Shown here piece after piece: positions 26,143 through 35,618 of a DNA stretch of 64,000 nucleotides. Numbering within the stretch: the stretch's first letter is position 1; every line of letters starts with the position of its first letter. Source of the stretch: a bacterium (GTDB lineage Bacteria > Bacillota > Bacilli > Lactobacillales > Streptococcaceae); assembly GCA_905221065.1 (NCBI GenBank), contig CAJNBS010000002.1, positions 62,001-126,000 on the forward strand. Direction: 5' to 3'. A program made the position numbers and the translations under genes. The notes under the pieces are model-generated. The model was not told the origin of the DNA and did not search any database. It worked only from the letters and a program-made list of their open reading frames with translations.

Positions 26143-26283
26143 TTACATTTATTTGATTCTTCTTTTATTTTTAGAAAGGAGCAAGGGATTCCGAAGTGTA
26201 GAGATATTCGGACTGAAATTTAATTGAACTCTTAGTGATGAAACTAAGTGTTCTTGGATTTTAGCTTTCCTGACTATTATTTT

Positions 26284-27627
26284 ATGATTAAAATCTATGA
26301 CACCATGTCTCGTGATTTGCGAGAATTTGTCCCTATCGAGGGCGGTAAGGTTAAGATGTATGTCTGTGGGCCAACCGTGTACAACTATATCCACGTGGGG
26401 AATGCTCGTTCAACGGTGGCTTTTGATACGATTCGTCGTTACTTCGAATACCGTGGTTATGAGGTTGCCTATATTTCCAATTTCACGGATGTGGATGATA
26501 AGATTATTAACCGTGCCAAGGAAGAAGGGATCACGCCTCAGGAGGTTGCGGACAAGTACATCGCTGCCTTTCGTGAGGATGTGACGGCCTTGGGTGTCAA
26601 GCCTGCGACTCGCCATCCTCGTGTAGTAGAGTTTATGGCTGACATTATTCGTTTTGTCGCTGACTTGATTGAAAAAGGTTATGCTTACGAGAGTCAAGGG
26701 GATGTCTATTTCCGTGTAGAAAAATCTCATAATTATGCCAAGTTGGCCAATAAAACCTTGGAAGATTTGGAGCTAGGCGCTTCAGGTCGTACCGATGAAG
26801 AAACGGCACGTAAGGAAAATCCTGTAGACTTTGCCCTCTGGAAAGCTGCCAAGCCAGGCGAGATTTCTTGGGACAGTCCTTGGGGGCCTGGTCGTCCGGG
26901 CTGGCATATAGAGTGTTCGGTCATGTCGACAGAAATTTTGGGCGATACTATTGATATCCACGGTGGTGGAGCCGACCTAGAGTTTCCACACCATACCAAT
27001 GAAATTGCCCAGTCAGAAGCCAAAACAGGCAAGACCTTTGCCAACTACTGGATGCACAATGGCTTTGTCAATATCGATAATGTCAAGATGTCCAAATCCT
27101 TGGGCAACTTTATCACTGTCCATGATGCCCTTAAAACTCTTGATGGCCAAGTGCTTCGTTTCTTCTTTGCGACTCAGCATTACCGTAAGCCTATCAACTT
27201 TACGGAAAAGGCAGTGCGTGATGCAGAGACCAATCTCAAGTATCTTAAAAATACTTACGAGCAACCATTTTCTGGGACTGTAGGTGCTAAAGAGTTACAG
27301 GACTTTAAAGACAAGTTTGTAGCTGCTATGGATGAGGATTTCAACTCTGCCAATGGTATCACAGTTGTCTTTGAAATGGCCAAATGGATCAACTCCGGCA
27401 ACTATGATGCAAGTGTTAAGGAAGCTCTTGCGGATATGTTAGAAGTCTTTGGAATTGTCTTTATTGAGGAAGTTTTGAACGCAGAGATTGAAGTTTTGAT
27501 TCAAAAACGCCAAGAAGCGCGTGCCAATCGTGACTTTGCGACAGCGGACCAGATCCGTGACCAATTGGCTGCTCAAGGGATTAAGCTCCTTGATACCAAA
27601 GATGGAGTGAGGTGGACACGTGATTGA
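26284..27627 (+). CDS. cysS: cysteinyl-tRNA synthetase
   Basis: Class I synthetase charging tRNA-Cys. 447 residues from ATG 26284 (MIKIYDTMSRDLREF, the usual start of streptococcal CysS). No good ribosome site precedes it, which is odd for a highly expressed gene; the in-frame GTG at 26248 has none either. Zinc/cysteine pocket in MYVCGPTVY and GWHIECSVM, HIGH-equivalent YIHVGNARS, and KMSKS in VKMSKSLGN. Overlaps the mini-III gene by 8 bases. Confidence 0.96.
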   Translation: MIKIYDTMSRDLREFVPIEGGKVKMYVCGPTVYNYIHVGNARSTVAFDTIRRYFEYRGYEVAYISNFTDVDDKIINRAKEEGITPQEVADKYIAAFREDVTALGVKPATRHPRVVEFMADIIRFVADLIEKGYAYESQGDVYFRVEKSHNYAKLANKTLEDLELGASGRTDEETARKENPVDFALWKAAKPGEISWDSPWGPGRPGWHIECSVMSTEILGDTIDIHGGGADLEFPHHTNEIAQSEAKTGKTFANYWMHNGFVNIDNVKMSKSLGNFITVHDALKTLDGQVLRFFFATQHYRKPINFTEKAVRDAETNLKYLKNTYEQPFSGTVGAKELQDFKDKFVAAMDEDFNSANGITVVFEMAKWINSGNYDASVKEALADMLEVFGIVFIEEVLNAEIEVLIQKRQEARANRDFATADQIRDQLAAQGIKLLDTKDGVRWTRD

Positions 27628-28006
27628 TGTCAATCTCATTAATGGAATTGCGTTAGCCTTTGAAGGAGATGCGGTGTATTCTATGTATATTCGTCGCCAT
27701 CTCATTCTCAAAGGCATGACCAAACCCAACAAACTCCACCAAGAGGCAACCAAGTATGTGTCAGCCAAGGCTCAGGCTCGTTTGATTTCCCTCATGTTGG
27801 AGGAGCAAGTCCTGACGGAAAAAGAAGAGGAAATCTATAAACGTGGTCGCAATACCAATAGCCATACCAAGGCTAAAAATGCTGATGTGGTGACTTACCG
27901 TATGTCCACAGGTTTTGAAGCCGTGATGGGCTATCTCCATATGACTGAAAATCTGGAACGTCTTGAGAGCTTGATTTCTTGGTGCATCCAAAAAGTGGAG
28001 GGCTAG
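27620..28006 (+). CDS. mrnC: mini-ribonuclease III
   Basis: Dimeric RNase III-type enzyme without the double-stranded-RNA-binding domain; in firmicutes it matures 23S rRNA. 128 residues, GTG start inside the cysS end with a GGAGTGAGG ribosome site. Catalytic acidic motif FEGDAVYSMYIRR near residue 12 and the second signature FEAVMGYLHM near 100, which equals the FEA.xGY block of RNase III. The cysS-mrnC order is common in firmicutes. Confidence 0.93.
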   Translation: MIDVNLINGIALAFEGDAVYSMYIRRHLILKGMTKPNKLHQEATKYVSAKAQARLISLMLEEQVLTEKEEEIYKRGRNTNSHTKAKNADVVTYRMSTGFEAVMGYLHMTENLERLESLISWCIQKVEG

Positions 28007-28009
28007 GAC

Positions 28010-28879
28010 ATGATTGCAAAGGAATTACAAGACTGGTTTCCTGAAGCTCAGATTTCAGACCAGCCAGTAGAGAAAGAGGGTTACTTAACTCTTCCTTTAG
28101 CTTCTCAGCAGTGGATTTTGCTGGAGGAAACTGGGCTCAGCGAGCGTGAAAAGCAGTTGGTTGCCCTTTTGACCCAGCAGGAGCAAGCTAGTTCGCTCAA
28201 TCCTTGGTATCCCTATCTGATTGAGGGAAAGGGGCAGGCACCGCAGGCTTTTAAAAAAATTCAGCTGGTTTATTGCCATCTGTCCTATTTCCAACAGGAA
28301 AATCTAGCATCTTGGCTAGACATGATGCGAACTCTTTTTCCTAACTGTCAGACGGTACTTCAGGTCGGAGCTCAGGATTATGTTTTCGTGCTTCAACAAG
28401 ATAAATATTCCTCTGTTCGTTCAATCTTATCTGATACGATTGAAGCGGTGGAGTATGACTTTGGACTTCGTTTGTCTATTATGTTGGGCCAGGTTTGGTC
28501 CCAGACAGGCCATCAAGCCCTATCAGACTTGATAAAAGCGGAGCGGGATTTATTCAAGAGTTGGTGGCGTCAGGGTCACCAAGGTGTTCACACTTTTTCG
28601 CAACTCTATCTTTGGAGTATGGGGGAAAGGCTCGTGGACCTGAGAGTCGTTAAAGAATGCCTGCATCAGATGATTTTGGACCAGGATCAGATTCAGGAAA
28701 TCATTCTCTCCCTTTGGGAAAATAGTGCAGTCTTAACCAAAACAGCCCAGCAACTCTATCTGCATCGCAATTCTCTCCAATACAAGATTGATAAATGGGA
28801 AGAATTGACAGGGCTTCAGTTGAAGGAATTGACTGACCTGACCTTGTGTTATCAATTGATTTTACCAGACATTCTCTAA
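28010..28879 (+). CDS. PucR-type helix-turn-helix protein
   Basis: 289 residues, four bases after mrnC. The C-terminal ~60 residues (LSLWENSAVLTKTAQQLYLHRNSLQYKIDKWEELTGLQL) are the PucR/CdaR HTH pattern, in which TAQQLYLHRNSLQYKI is the recognition part. The N-terminal two thirds has no obvious sensor motif. Its target is unknown; the msmK gene downstream is one candidate, but msmK has its own promoter and cre-like site. Confidence 0.75.
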   Translation: MIAKELQDWFPEAQISDQPVEKEGYLTLPLASQQWILLEETGLSEREKQLVALLTQQEQASSLNPWYPYLIEGKGQAPQAFKKIQLVYCHLSYFQQENLASWLDMMRTLFPNCQTVLQVGAQDYVFVLQQDKYSSVRSILSDTIEAVEYDFGLRLSIMLGQVWSQTGHQALSDLIKAERDLFKSWWRQGHQGVHTFSQLYLWSMGERLVDLRVVKECLHQMILDQDQIQEIILSLWENSAVLTKTAQQLYLHRNSLQYKIDKWEELTGLQLKELTDLTLCYQLILPDIL

Positions 28880-28935
28880 AGTTTTGTGCAAGTTGCACAG
28901 AACTTTTTTGTTTTTTTGGTCACCTTGCCATAGAA

Positions 28936-28959
28936 ATGTAAAGCGTTTTCATCTATAAT
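28936..28959 (+). promoter_or_regulatory. msmK promoter with cre-like element
   Basis: -10 TATAAT at 28954-28959. Just upstream, TGTAAAGCGTTTTCA (28937-28951) looks like a CcpA cre site with one extra base in one arm, placed between the -35 and -10 positions, where bound CcpA would repress. Fits a sugar-uptake ATPase, although the extra base weakens the match. Confidence 0.5.
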
Positions 28960-28991
28960 AGAACTATCAAAAGACAAAAGGAGTTCACCTC

Positions 28992-30122
28992 ATGGTAGAA
29001 TTGAATCTTAAAAATATTTACAAAAAATATCCAAACAGCGAACACTATTCAGTTGAAGACTTCAACTTGGACATCAAAGACAAAGAATTCATCGTTTTCG
29101 TAGGTCCTTCAGGATGTGGTAAATCAACAACTCTTCGTATGATTGCTGGTCTTGAAGACATCACAGAAGGTACTGCATCTATCGATGGTGTGGTTGTCAA
29201 CGACGTAGCTCCAAAAGACCGTGACATCGCCATGGTATTCCAAAACTACGCTCTTTACCCACACATGACTGTTTATGACAACATGGCTTTCGGTTTGAAA
29301 TTGCGTAAATACAGCAAGGAAGATATCGACAAACGTGTACAAGAAGCAGCTGAAATCCTTGGATTGAAAGAGTTCTTGGAACGTAAACCTGCCGACCTTT
29401 CTGGTGGTCAACGTCAACGTGTTGCCATGGGTCGTGCAATTGTCCGCGATGCAAAAGTGTTCTTGATGGACGAACCTTTGTCAAACTTGGATGCCAAACT
29501 TCGTGTATCTATGCGTGCTGAAATTGCGAAAATCCACCGTCGTATCGGAGCTACAACTATCTACGTAACTCACGACCAAACAGAAGCGATGACACTTGCC
29601 GACCGTATTGTTATCATGTCAGCTACTAAGAACCCTGCTGGTACAGGTACTATCGGACGTGTTGAACAAATCGGTACTCCTCAAGAAGTTTACAAAAACC
29701 CAGTTAACAAATTCGTAGCAGGATTCATCGGAAGCCCAGCTATGAACTTCATTAACGTGAAATTGGTTGGTAGTGAAATTGTTTCTGACGGTTTCCGTTT
29801 GAAAGTTCCAGAAGGTGCTTTGAAAGTTCTTCGTGAAAAAGGCTACGAAGGTAAAGAATTGATCTTCGGTATCCGTCCAGAAGACGTGAATGCAGAACCT
29901 GCTTTCCTTGAAACATTCCCAGAATCAGTTGTCAAAGCTACTATCTCTGTATCAGAATTGCTTGGTTCAGAATCTCACCTTTACTGCCAAGTTGGTAAAG
30001 ACGAATTTGTTGCCAAAGTTGACGCTCGTGACTACTTGCAAACAGGTGCAACAGTTGAACTTGGATTTGACTTGAACAAAGCACACTTCTTTGATGTAGA
30101 AACTGAAAGAACAGTTTACTAA
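28992..30122 (+). CDS. msmK: carbohydrate ABC transporter ATP-binding protein MsmK
   Basis: ATPase that powers carbohydrate importers. 376 residues, CUT1 (MalK/UgpC) type. Walker [10 protein letters not shown] near 37, signature [14 protein letters not shown] near 136, Walker [13 protein letters not shown] near 157, H-loop VTHDQTEA near 193, and a C-terminal TOBE regulatory domain from ~245. No permease or binding-protein gene adjoins it, as expected for MsmK, which in streptococci is shared by several sugar transporters lacking their own ATPase. Confidence 0.93.
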   Translation: MVELNLKNIYKKYPNSEHYSVEDFNLDIKDKEFIVFVGPSGCGKSTTLRMIAGLEDITEGTASIDGVVVNDVAPKDRDIAMVFQNYALYPHMTVYDNMAFGLKLRKYSKEDIDKRVQEAAEILGLKEFLERKPADLSGGQRQRVAMGRAIVRDAKVFLMDEPLSNLDAKLRVSMRAEIAKIHRRIGATTIYVTHDQTEAMTLADRIVIMSATKNPAGTGTIGRVEQIGTPQEVYKNPVNKFVAGFIGSPAMNFINVKLVGSEIVSDGFRLKVPEGALKVLREKGYEGKELIFGIRPEDVNAEPAFLETFPESVVKATISVSELLGSESHLYCQVGKDEFVAKVDARDYLQTGATVELGFDLNKAHFFDVETERTVY

Positions 30123-30136
30123 GCAAATGAAATATC

Positions 30137-30171
30137 AAAACACTGCTAGAGAAATCTGGCAGTGTTTTTTG
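30137..30171 (+). terminator. terminator after msmK
   Basis: AACACTGC(TAG) / (TGG)CAGTGTTTTTT hairpin just after the stop. Confidence 0.8.
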
Positions 30172-30181
30172 GCGATTGAGT

Positions 30182-30209
30182 AAAAAAACTCTCCAATGAA
30201 CTGGAGAGC
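30182..30209 (-). terminator. terminator of the minus-strand amino-acid ABC operon
   Basis: CTCTCCA / TGGAGAG hairpin; on the minus strand it is followed by a T run (A run at 30182-30188 on plus). Lies 8 bases after the last permease gene. Confidence 0.8.
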
Positions 30210-30216
30210 TAATTTG

Positions 30217-30876
30217 CTATTCTGCTGCTTGTTGCCAGCGTTTTGCTAGCATATGTGACAGGCTAGAGATTGCTAGATTAAAGCTGAAGTAGATAAGGGC
30301 AATCAGGATATAAAGACTAAACACTTGCTCTGGTTCGAAATAACGGCCCATGAGAATTTGGCTAGCTCCAAAGAGTTCTTGTAGGGCGATAACAGAGTAG
30401 AGCAGGCTGGTATCCTTAATTACAGTTACAAACTGAGAAATGATAGCTGGCAGCATTTTACGGATCGCTTGCGGGAGAATGATATGGTAGAGGATTTGGG
30501 CTGAGGTAAATCCTTGCGACATTCCCGCTTCGTATTGCCCCTTGTCCACGGCATTGAGACCGCCTCGGATAATTTCAGCTAGGGCTGCTGAGGTAAAGAG
30601 AGTAAAGGCAGTGATTCCTGCTGGAGTGGATTTCATCTTGAACACCAAAAAGATGGTGAAAATCCAGAGAAGGTTGGGAACATTACGTACAAATTCGATG
30701 TAAATGCTGGAGATGATTCGCAAGACAGGATTTTTCCCATTTCTCATGACGGCAAGCACGGTACCAATGATAGTAGAGAGGATGATGGCAATCAGAGAAA
30801 TGTAGAGGGTCAAGCCAAATCCTTTAAAGATAAAGATTAGGTTATCTGGGGTTAAAACTTCTAAAATTGATTCCAT
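30217..30876 (-). CDS. polar amino-acid ABC transporter permease (His/Glu/Gln type)
   Basis: 219 residues with about five membrane helices. The inner-membrane component signature is AALAEIIRGGLNAVDKGQYEAGMSQGFTSAQILYHIILPQAIR, the EAA loop that docks on the ATPase. Last gene of a four-gene minus-strand unit: ATPase (32381), binding protein (31576), permease (30886), this permease. The two permeases probably form a heterodimer. Substrate not readable. Confidence 0.9.
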   Translation of the reverse strand: MESILEVLTPDNLIFIFKGFGLTLYISLIAIILSTIIGTVLAVMRNGKNPVLRIISSIYIEFVRNVPNLLWIFTIFLVFKMKSTPAGITAFTLFTSAALAEIIRGGLNAVDKGQYEAGMSQGFTSAQILYHIILPQAIRKMLPAIISQFVTVIKDTSLLYSVIALQELFGASQILMGRYFEPEQVFSLYILIALIYFSFNLAISSLSHMLAKRWQQAAE

Positions 30877-30885
30877 AGTAACCTC

Positions 30886-31563
30886 CTAAAGTGAATAGGC
30901 TTTTTTGTTGGCTTGCTCCATCTTGCGACCAAACTGGGCAACAGGGAAGCAAAGAGAAAAGTAGAGAAGGGCAGCGCCTAAAAATGCTGGGATGTAATTT
31001 CCGTTGAGGGCTGACCAAGACTTGGTCACAAACATCAAGTCTACTCCAGAGATGATAGCGACTGTTGAGGTGTTCTTGATGAGGTTGACGATTTGGTTGG
31101 TCAAAGGAGGGAGAATGATACGGAAGGCCTGAGGCAAGATAATCAAGCGCATGGCACTGATATAAGTAAAACCTTGCGACAAGGCGGCCTCCATCTGACC
31201 GCTAGGAATAGACTGAATCCCTGAGCGAATAACCTCAGCGATATAGGCACCGTGATAGAGACCTACACATAGTACAGCTGTCCAATAAATCGGAATCATG
31301 ATGATATGGTCACTGATAAGAGGTAGGCCATAAAAAATGATAACAAACTGCACCAAGAGGGGAGTGTTTTGGTAAAATTCTACAAAGATGCGAGCCAAAA
31401 TGCGCAAAATTGGACGTTTGCTGGTTGACATAGCTCCAAAGAAGATGCCCAAAACCATAGCGAGGATAAAGGATCCGATTGCTAGGGCAAGGGTGAAGAG
31501 GAATCCATTGAAAAATTGGCCAAAATCCTGAAAATAGGCTGTCCAAGATGATAAATCTGTCAT
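30886..31563 (-). CDS. polar amino-acid ABC transporter permease
   Basis: 225 residues, five predicted helices, EAA-loop AAYIAEVIRSGIQSIPSGQMEAALSQGFTYISAMRLIILPQAFR equivalent in the middle (visible as AEVIRSGIQSIPSGQMEAALSQG). Nine bases separate it from the next permease and 12 from the binding-protein gene. Pairs with the gene at 30217. Confidence 0.9.
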   Translation of the reverse strand: MTDLSSWTAYFQDFGQFFNGFLFTLALAIGSFILAMVLGIFFGAMSTSKRPILRILARIFVEFYQNTPLLVQFVIIFYGLPLISDHIIMIPIYWTAVLCVGLYHGAYIAEVIRSGIQSIPSGQMEAALSQGFTYISAMRLIILPQAFRIILPPLTNQIVNLIKNTSTVAIISGVDLMFVTKSWSALNGNYIPAFLGAALLYFSLCFPVAQFGRKMEQANKKAYSL

Positions 31564-31575
31564 AGGGTGTCCTCC

Positions 31576-32370
31576 TTAATCTGCGGTATGGCTAGATGGT
31601 TTGAGCTTGTAACGGTCATAAAGTTTTTGCAAACTACCATCTTTGCTCCACTTAGTAACCAAGTTATCAAGATAGTTGTTGAGCTCGGTATTTGATTTCT
31701 TGGTAACGATACCGTAGTCAGATGGCTTGAAACTATCATTTAGTAGTGCTGTGCGTTTGCTGATATAGCCAGATAGAATCGAGCGGTCAACGGAAAAGGC
31801 ATCAATACGGTGAGCATGAAGGGAAGTAATCAATTCTGGATAAGAACCAAGTTCGACGAATTTAAACTTCAGACCTTTCTTTTTACCCAGTTCAGTAATC
31901 AAGCGCTGAGTAATGGAACCTTGGGCAACCCCGATGGTTTTGCCGTTTAGATCCTCAATACTTTTGATTTTGGCAGATTTATTGACCAAAAAGCCAGAAG
32001 CGTCCGTGTAGTAGGGACTGGTAAAGTTATAGAGTTTTTTGCGTTCATCTGTGATGGTAAAGGTTGCGATATCCATGTCAACCTGTTCATTGTCTAGAAG
32101 TGGTCCACGAGTTTGCGCGGTAACAGGCACATATCGAACTTTGACCTTGAGCTTATCTGCTACCATCTTGGCTAAGTCGGTTTCGATACCAGAATAGGTC
32201 CCTGTCTTGGGATCCTTGTAGCCAAAATTGGGAACATCTTGTTTGACACCGACAACTAGCTCGCCTCTCTTTTGAATATCTGCGACGCTGGTATCAGCCT
32301 GAACTGGTTTTGCAGTAGCAAGGCCGAAAAGGCTAATCAATAATGCTGATAAAAAGAATTTCTTTTTCAT
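31576..32370 (-). CDS. amino-acid ABC transporter substrate-binding protein, secreted type
   Basis: 264 residues from ATG 32370, preceded by a GGAGG-like ribosome site; the frame is open further upstream but only overlaps the ATPase gene. Extracellular solute-binding protein family 3: KRGELVVGVKQDVPNFGYKD, GIETDLAKMVADKL, LNGKTIGVAQGS. The signal peptide MKKKFFLSALLISLFGLATA ends in VQA-DT with no cysteine, so it has a signal peptidase I site rather than a lipobox. A Gram-positive binding protein without a lipid anchor is unusual. Confidence 0.88.
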   Translation of the reverse strand: MKKKFFLSALLISLFGLATAKPVQADTSVADIQKRGELVVGVKQDVPNFGYKDPKTGTYSGIETDLAKMVADKLKVKVRYVPVTAQTRGPLLDNEQVDMDIATFTITDERKKLYNFTSPYYTDASGFLVNKSAKIKSIEDLNGKTIGVAQGSITQRLITELGKKKGLKFKFVELGSYPELITSLHAHRIDAFSVDRSILSGYISKRTALLNDSFKPSDYGIVTKKSNTELNNYLDNLVTKWSKDGSLQKLYDRYKLKPSSHTAD

Positions 32371-32380
32371 AGGCGCCTCC

Positions 32381-33139
32381 TTATTTGACTTTGTCACTTT
32401 CATGGTTGATAATTTTGCTGAGGAATTGTTGGGCACGAGGCTCGCTTGGATTGTCGAAAAAGTCATCAACATCTGTCGTATCCACCAAAACTTCTCCGTC
32501 AGCCATAAAGATGATGCGGTCAGCAACTTCACGGGCAAAGCCCATTTCATGGGTAACGACAATCATATTCATACCATCGTGGGCCAATTTTTGCATAACG
32601 GCTAGAACATCGCCGATAGTTTCAGGGTCAAGAGCAGATGTTGGCTCATCAAAGAGGAGGAGTTCAGGATGCATGGCAAGCCCACGAGCGATGGCAATCC
32701 GTTGTTTTTGTCCACCAGACAGCATGGCTGGATAAGAATCTTTCTTGTCCCACATATTTACAAATTCCAGATATTTTTTGGCTGTCTTTTCAGCTTCTTT
32801 TTTATCAATTCCTAGAACTTTTATAGGTGCAAGTGTTACGTTTTCTAACACTGTTTTGTGAGGGTAGAGGTTAAAATGCTGGAAAACCATGCCGACTTCC
32901 TTGCGAAGAGGCACTAAATCTTTCTGACTGGCACCAGCAACTTGGTGACCATTGACTAGAAGACTTCCCTTGTCGACAGCCTCTAAACCATTGATGGTAC
33001 GGATAAGAGTGGATTTCCCAGAACCAGATGGTCCAAGGAGGACAACGACTTGTCCTTTTTCAAAACGGAGATTGATGTCGCGGAGTGCGTGGTAGTCTCC
33101 GTAATATTTTTCGACGTGTTCAAATTCTACTAAAGCCAT
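32381..33139 (-). CDS. polar amino-acid ABC transporter ATP-binding protein
   Basis: 252 residues, GlnQ/HisP type. Walker A GPSGSGKST near 33, signature LSGGQKQRIAIARGLA near 141, Walker B LLLFDEPTSALDPE near 163, switch His in VVTHEMGFA. First gene of the minus-strand operon; its upstream region (33140-33300) is shared with divergent recJ. Confidence 0.92.
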   Translation of the reverse strand: MALVEFEHVEKYYGDYHALRDINLRFEKGQVVVLLGPSGSGKSTLIRTINGLEAVDKGSLLVNGHQVAGASQKDLVPLRKEVGMVFQHFNLYPHKTVLENVTLAPIKVLGIDKKEAEKTAKKYLEFVNMWDKKDSYPAMLSGGQKQRIAIARGLAMHPELLLFDEPTSALDPETIGDVLAVMQKLAHDGMNMIVVTHEMGFAREVADRIIFMADGEVLVDTTDVDDFFDNPSEPRAQQFLSKIINHESDKVK

Positions 33140-33315
33140 AAAGAATCTCCTTTGTGTTAGATTTTATAACACGATTCTACACCAAAAGAATGGCCTTGTC
33201 AAATCATATCTGAAAAAATTCACTAAAATTTTATAAAAAAGCAATCTGGATAGAGAAAAAGCCTAAATCGTGTTATAATGAAGCAATAGAATTCTTAGAA
33301 AGAGTGGATGTTTTT

Positions 33316-35538
33316 TTGATAACTCCTACTTATGAATGGCAATTTGCTCCGCAGGTTGAAGATGCGGATTTTACAAAAATAGCCAAGAAGGCTGGACTGG
33401 GTCCTGAGGTAGCTCGTTTATTGTTTGAGAGAGGGATTCAGGACGAAGAAAGTCTGAAGAAATTTTTAGAACCTTCCTTGGAGGACTTGCACGACCCTTA
33501 TCTACTCCATGATATGGACAAGGCAGTGGCTCGGATTCGTCAGGCCATTGAAGAAGGGGAAAATATTCTCGTTTATGGAGACTACGATGCGGATGGTATG
33601 ACCTCGGCTTCGATTGTGAAGGAAAGTTTGGAACAGCTTGGTGCCGAGTGCCGTGTTTATTTACCTAATCGTTTTACTGATGGATATGGTCCCAATGCTA
33701 GTGTTTATAAATACTTTATCGAGCAAGAGGGAATTTCCTTGATTGTGACAGTGGATAATGGGGTTGCGGGTCACGAAGCTATTGAATTGGCCCAGTCTAT
33801 GGGAGTGGATGTCATTGTGACTGACCACCATTCCATGCCTGAAACCCTGCCAGATGCTTATGCCATTGTTCATCCTGAGCATCCCGATGCAGACTATCCT
33901 TTCAAATATTTAGCTGGTTGTGGAGTGGCCTTTAAGCTGGCTTGTGCCCTTTTGGAGGAAGTCCAAGTGGAACTGCTTGACTTGGTCGCTATCGGAACCA
34001 TTGCAGATATGGTGAGTCTGACGGATGAAAACCGTATTTTGGTTCAGTATGGTCTGGAAATGTTGGGGCATACTCAGCGCATCGGTCTACAAGAAATGTT
34101 GGATATGGCTGGGATTGCTGCTAACGAGGTGACAGAAGAAACTGTTGGTTTCCAGATTGCCCCTCGTTTAAATGCTTTAGGTCGCTTGGACGATCCCAAT
34201 CCAGCCATTGATTTGCTGACTGGCTTTGACGATGAGGAAGCGCATGAGATTGCCCTCATGATTCATCAGAAAAACGAAGAGCGCAAGGAAATCGTCCAGT
34301 CAATCTACGAAGAAGCCAAGACCATGGTGGATCCTGAGAAGAAGGTTCAGGTCTTGGCCAAGGAAGGCTGGAATCCTGGGGTTCTAGGTATCGTTGCTGG
34401 TCGTTTGTTGGAAGAATTGGGGCAGACAGTCATTGTTCTTAATATAGAAGACGGTCGTGCCAAGGGAAGCGCTCGTAGTGTGGAAGCGGTCGATATTTTT
34501 GAAGCCTTGGATCCTCATCGCGACCTCTTTATTGCATTCGGTGGCCATGCTGGTGCAGCAGGAATGACGCTGGAAGTGGAGAAACTTTCGGATTTATCTC
34601 AGGTCTTGGAAGATTATGTCCGTGAAAAGGGTGCAGATGCTGGTGGTAAGAACAAGTTAAATCTAGATGAAGAGCTGGATTTGGAGACTTTGAGTCTTGA
34701 AACAGTCAAGAACTTTGAGCGCCTGGCACCTTTTGGAATGGACAATCAGAAACCTGTCTTTTATATCAAGGATTTTCAGGTCGAAAGTGCCAGAACAATG
34801 GGAGCTGGCAATGCCCATCTCAAACTGAAAATCTCTAAGGGTGAAGCGAATTTTGAAGTGGTGGCCTTCGGGCAGGGCAGATGGGCAACAGAATTTGCTC
34901 AAACCAAGAATCTAGAGTTGGCAGTCAAATTGTCTGTCAACCAATGGAATGGCCAAACTGCCCTCCAGTTGATGATGGTGGATGCGCGTGTGGAGGGTGT
35001 TCAGCTTTTTAACATTCGTGGGAAAAATGCAGTCTTGCCAGAAGGGATTCCAGTCTTGGATTTTGCTGGAGAAGTGCCAAATCTGGCGGATAGTGAAGCG
35101 GTTGTCGTAAAAACCATTCCTGAGGATATTACTCTGTTGAAGACCATTTTTCAGGAACAGAATTTCTCTGCTGTTTATTTCAAAAATGACATTGACAAGG
35201 CCTACTATCTGACAGGTTATGGAACTAGAGAGCAGTTTGCCAAATTGTACAAGACCATTTACCAGTTTCCAGAGTTTGATATTCGCTACAAGCTGAAAGA
35301 TTTAGCAGCTTATCTCAATATCCAACAAATCTTGCTGGTCAAGATGATTCAAGTATTTGAAGAGCTAGGCTTTGTGACGATTAAAGATGGTGTCATGACA
35401 GTGAATAAAGAGGCAGCAAAGCGGGAAATCGGAGAAAGTCAGATTTACCAAAATCTCAAACAAACCGTCAAAGACCAAGAAATGATGGCGCTCGGTACTG
35501 TGCAAGAAATTTATGACTTTTTAATGAAAAAAGAATAG
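33316..35538 (+). CDS. recJ: single-stranded-DNA-specific exonuclease RecJ
   Basis: 5'-3' exonuclease for recombination and mismatch/base repair. 740 residues from TTG 33316 (MITPTYEWQF), which has AAAGAGTGGA upstream; a GTG at 33304 is an alternative adding four residues. DHH phosphoesterase motifs: DYDADGMTSA near 90 and TDHHS near 170; DHHA1 domain GGHAGAAGM near 415. C-terminal extension with an OB-like part and a helical domain as in other firmicute RecJ. Complete. Confidence 0.94.
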   Translation: MITPTYEWQFAPQVEDADFTKIAKKAGLGPEVARLLFERGIQDEESLKKFLEPSLEDLHDPYLLHDMDKAVARIRQAIEEGENILVYGDYDADGMTSASIVKESLEQLGAECRVYLPNRFTDGYGPNASVYKYFIEQEGISLIVTVDNGVAGHEAIELAQSMGVDVIVTDHHSMPETLPDAYAIVHPEHPDADYPFKYLAGCGVAFKLACALLEEVQVELLDLVAIGTIADMVSLTDENRILVQYGLEMLGHTQRIGLQEMLDMAGIAANEVTEETVGFQIAPRLNALGRLDDPNPAIDLLTGFDDEEAHEIALMIHQKNEERKEIVQSIYEEAKTMVDPEKKVQVLAKEGWNPGVLGIVAGRLLEELGQTVIVLNIEDGRAKGSARSVEAVDIFEALDPHRDLFIAFGGHAGAAGMTLEVEKLSDLSQVLEDYVREKGADAGGKNKLNLDEELDLETLSLETVKNFERLAPFGMDNQKPVFYIKDFQVESARTMGAGNAHLKLKISKGEANFEVVAFGQGRWATEFAQTKNLELAVKLSVNQWNGQTALQLMMVDARVEGVQLFNIRGKNAVLPEGIPVLDFAGEVPNLADSEAVVVKTIPEDITLLKTIFQEQNFSAVYFKNDIDKAYYLTGYGTREQFAKLYKTIYQFPEFDIRYKLKDLAAYLNIQQILLVKMIQVFEELGFVTIKDGVMTVNKEAAKREIGESQIYQNLKQTVKDQEMMALGTVQEIYDFLMKKE

Positions 35539-35547
35539 CAGATAGGA

Positions 35548-35573
35548 AAGAGTTGGGCAACCAGCTCTTTTTT
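35548..35573 (+). terminator. terminator after recJ
   Basis: GAGTTGG / CCAGCTC hairpin followed by TTTTTT. Confidence 0.7.
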
Positions 35574-35590
35574 GAAAACAAATCTTCATT

Positions 35591-35618
35591 TTGAAAATCA
35601 TCAAAAAAATGGTATAAT
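35591..35618 (+). promoter_or_regulatory. promoter of the RNase J2 gene
   Basis: TTGAAA -35, 16-base spacer, extended -10 TGGTATAAT. The ~85-base leader carries two short perfect hairpins, CTAAAAG/CTTTTAG (35636-35654) and AGGGT/ACCCT (35661-35675), without T runs, so they are not terminators. Confidence 0.75.

Noticed and set aside
26143..26283. T-box riboswitch before cysS
   Set aside because: The conserved AGGGTGGNACCGCG core and a terminator/antiterminator pair are absent.
33304..33315. GTG start for recJ
   Set aside because: TTG 33316 gives the N-terminus expected for streptococcal RecJ and has AAAGAGTGGA at proper distance; the GTG remains possible.
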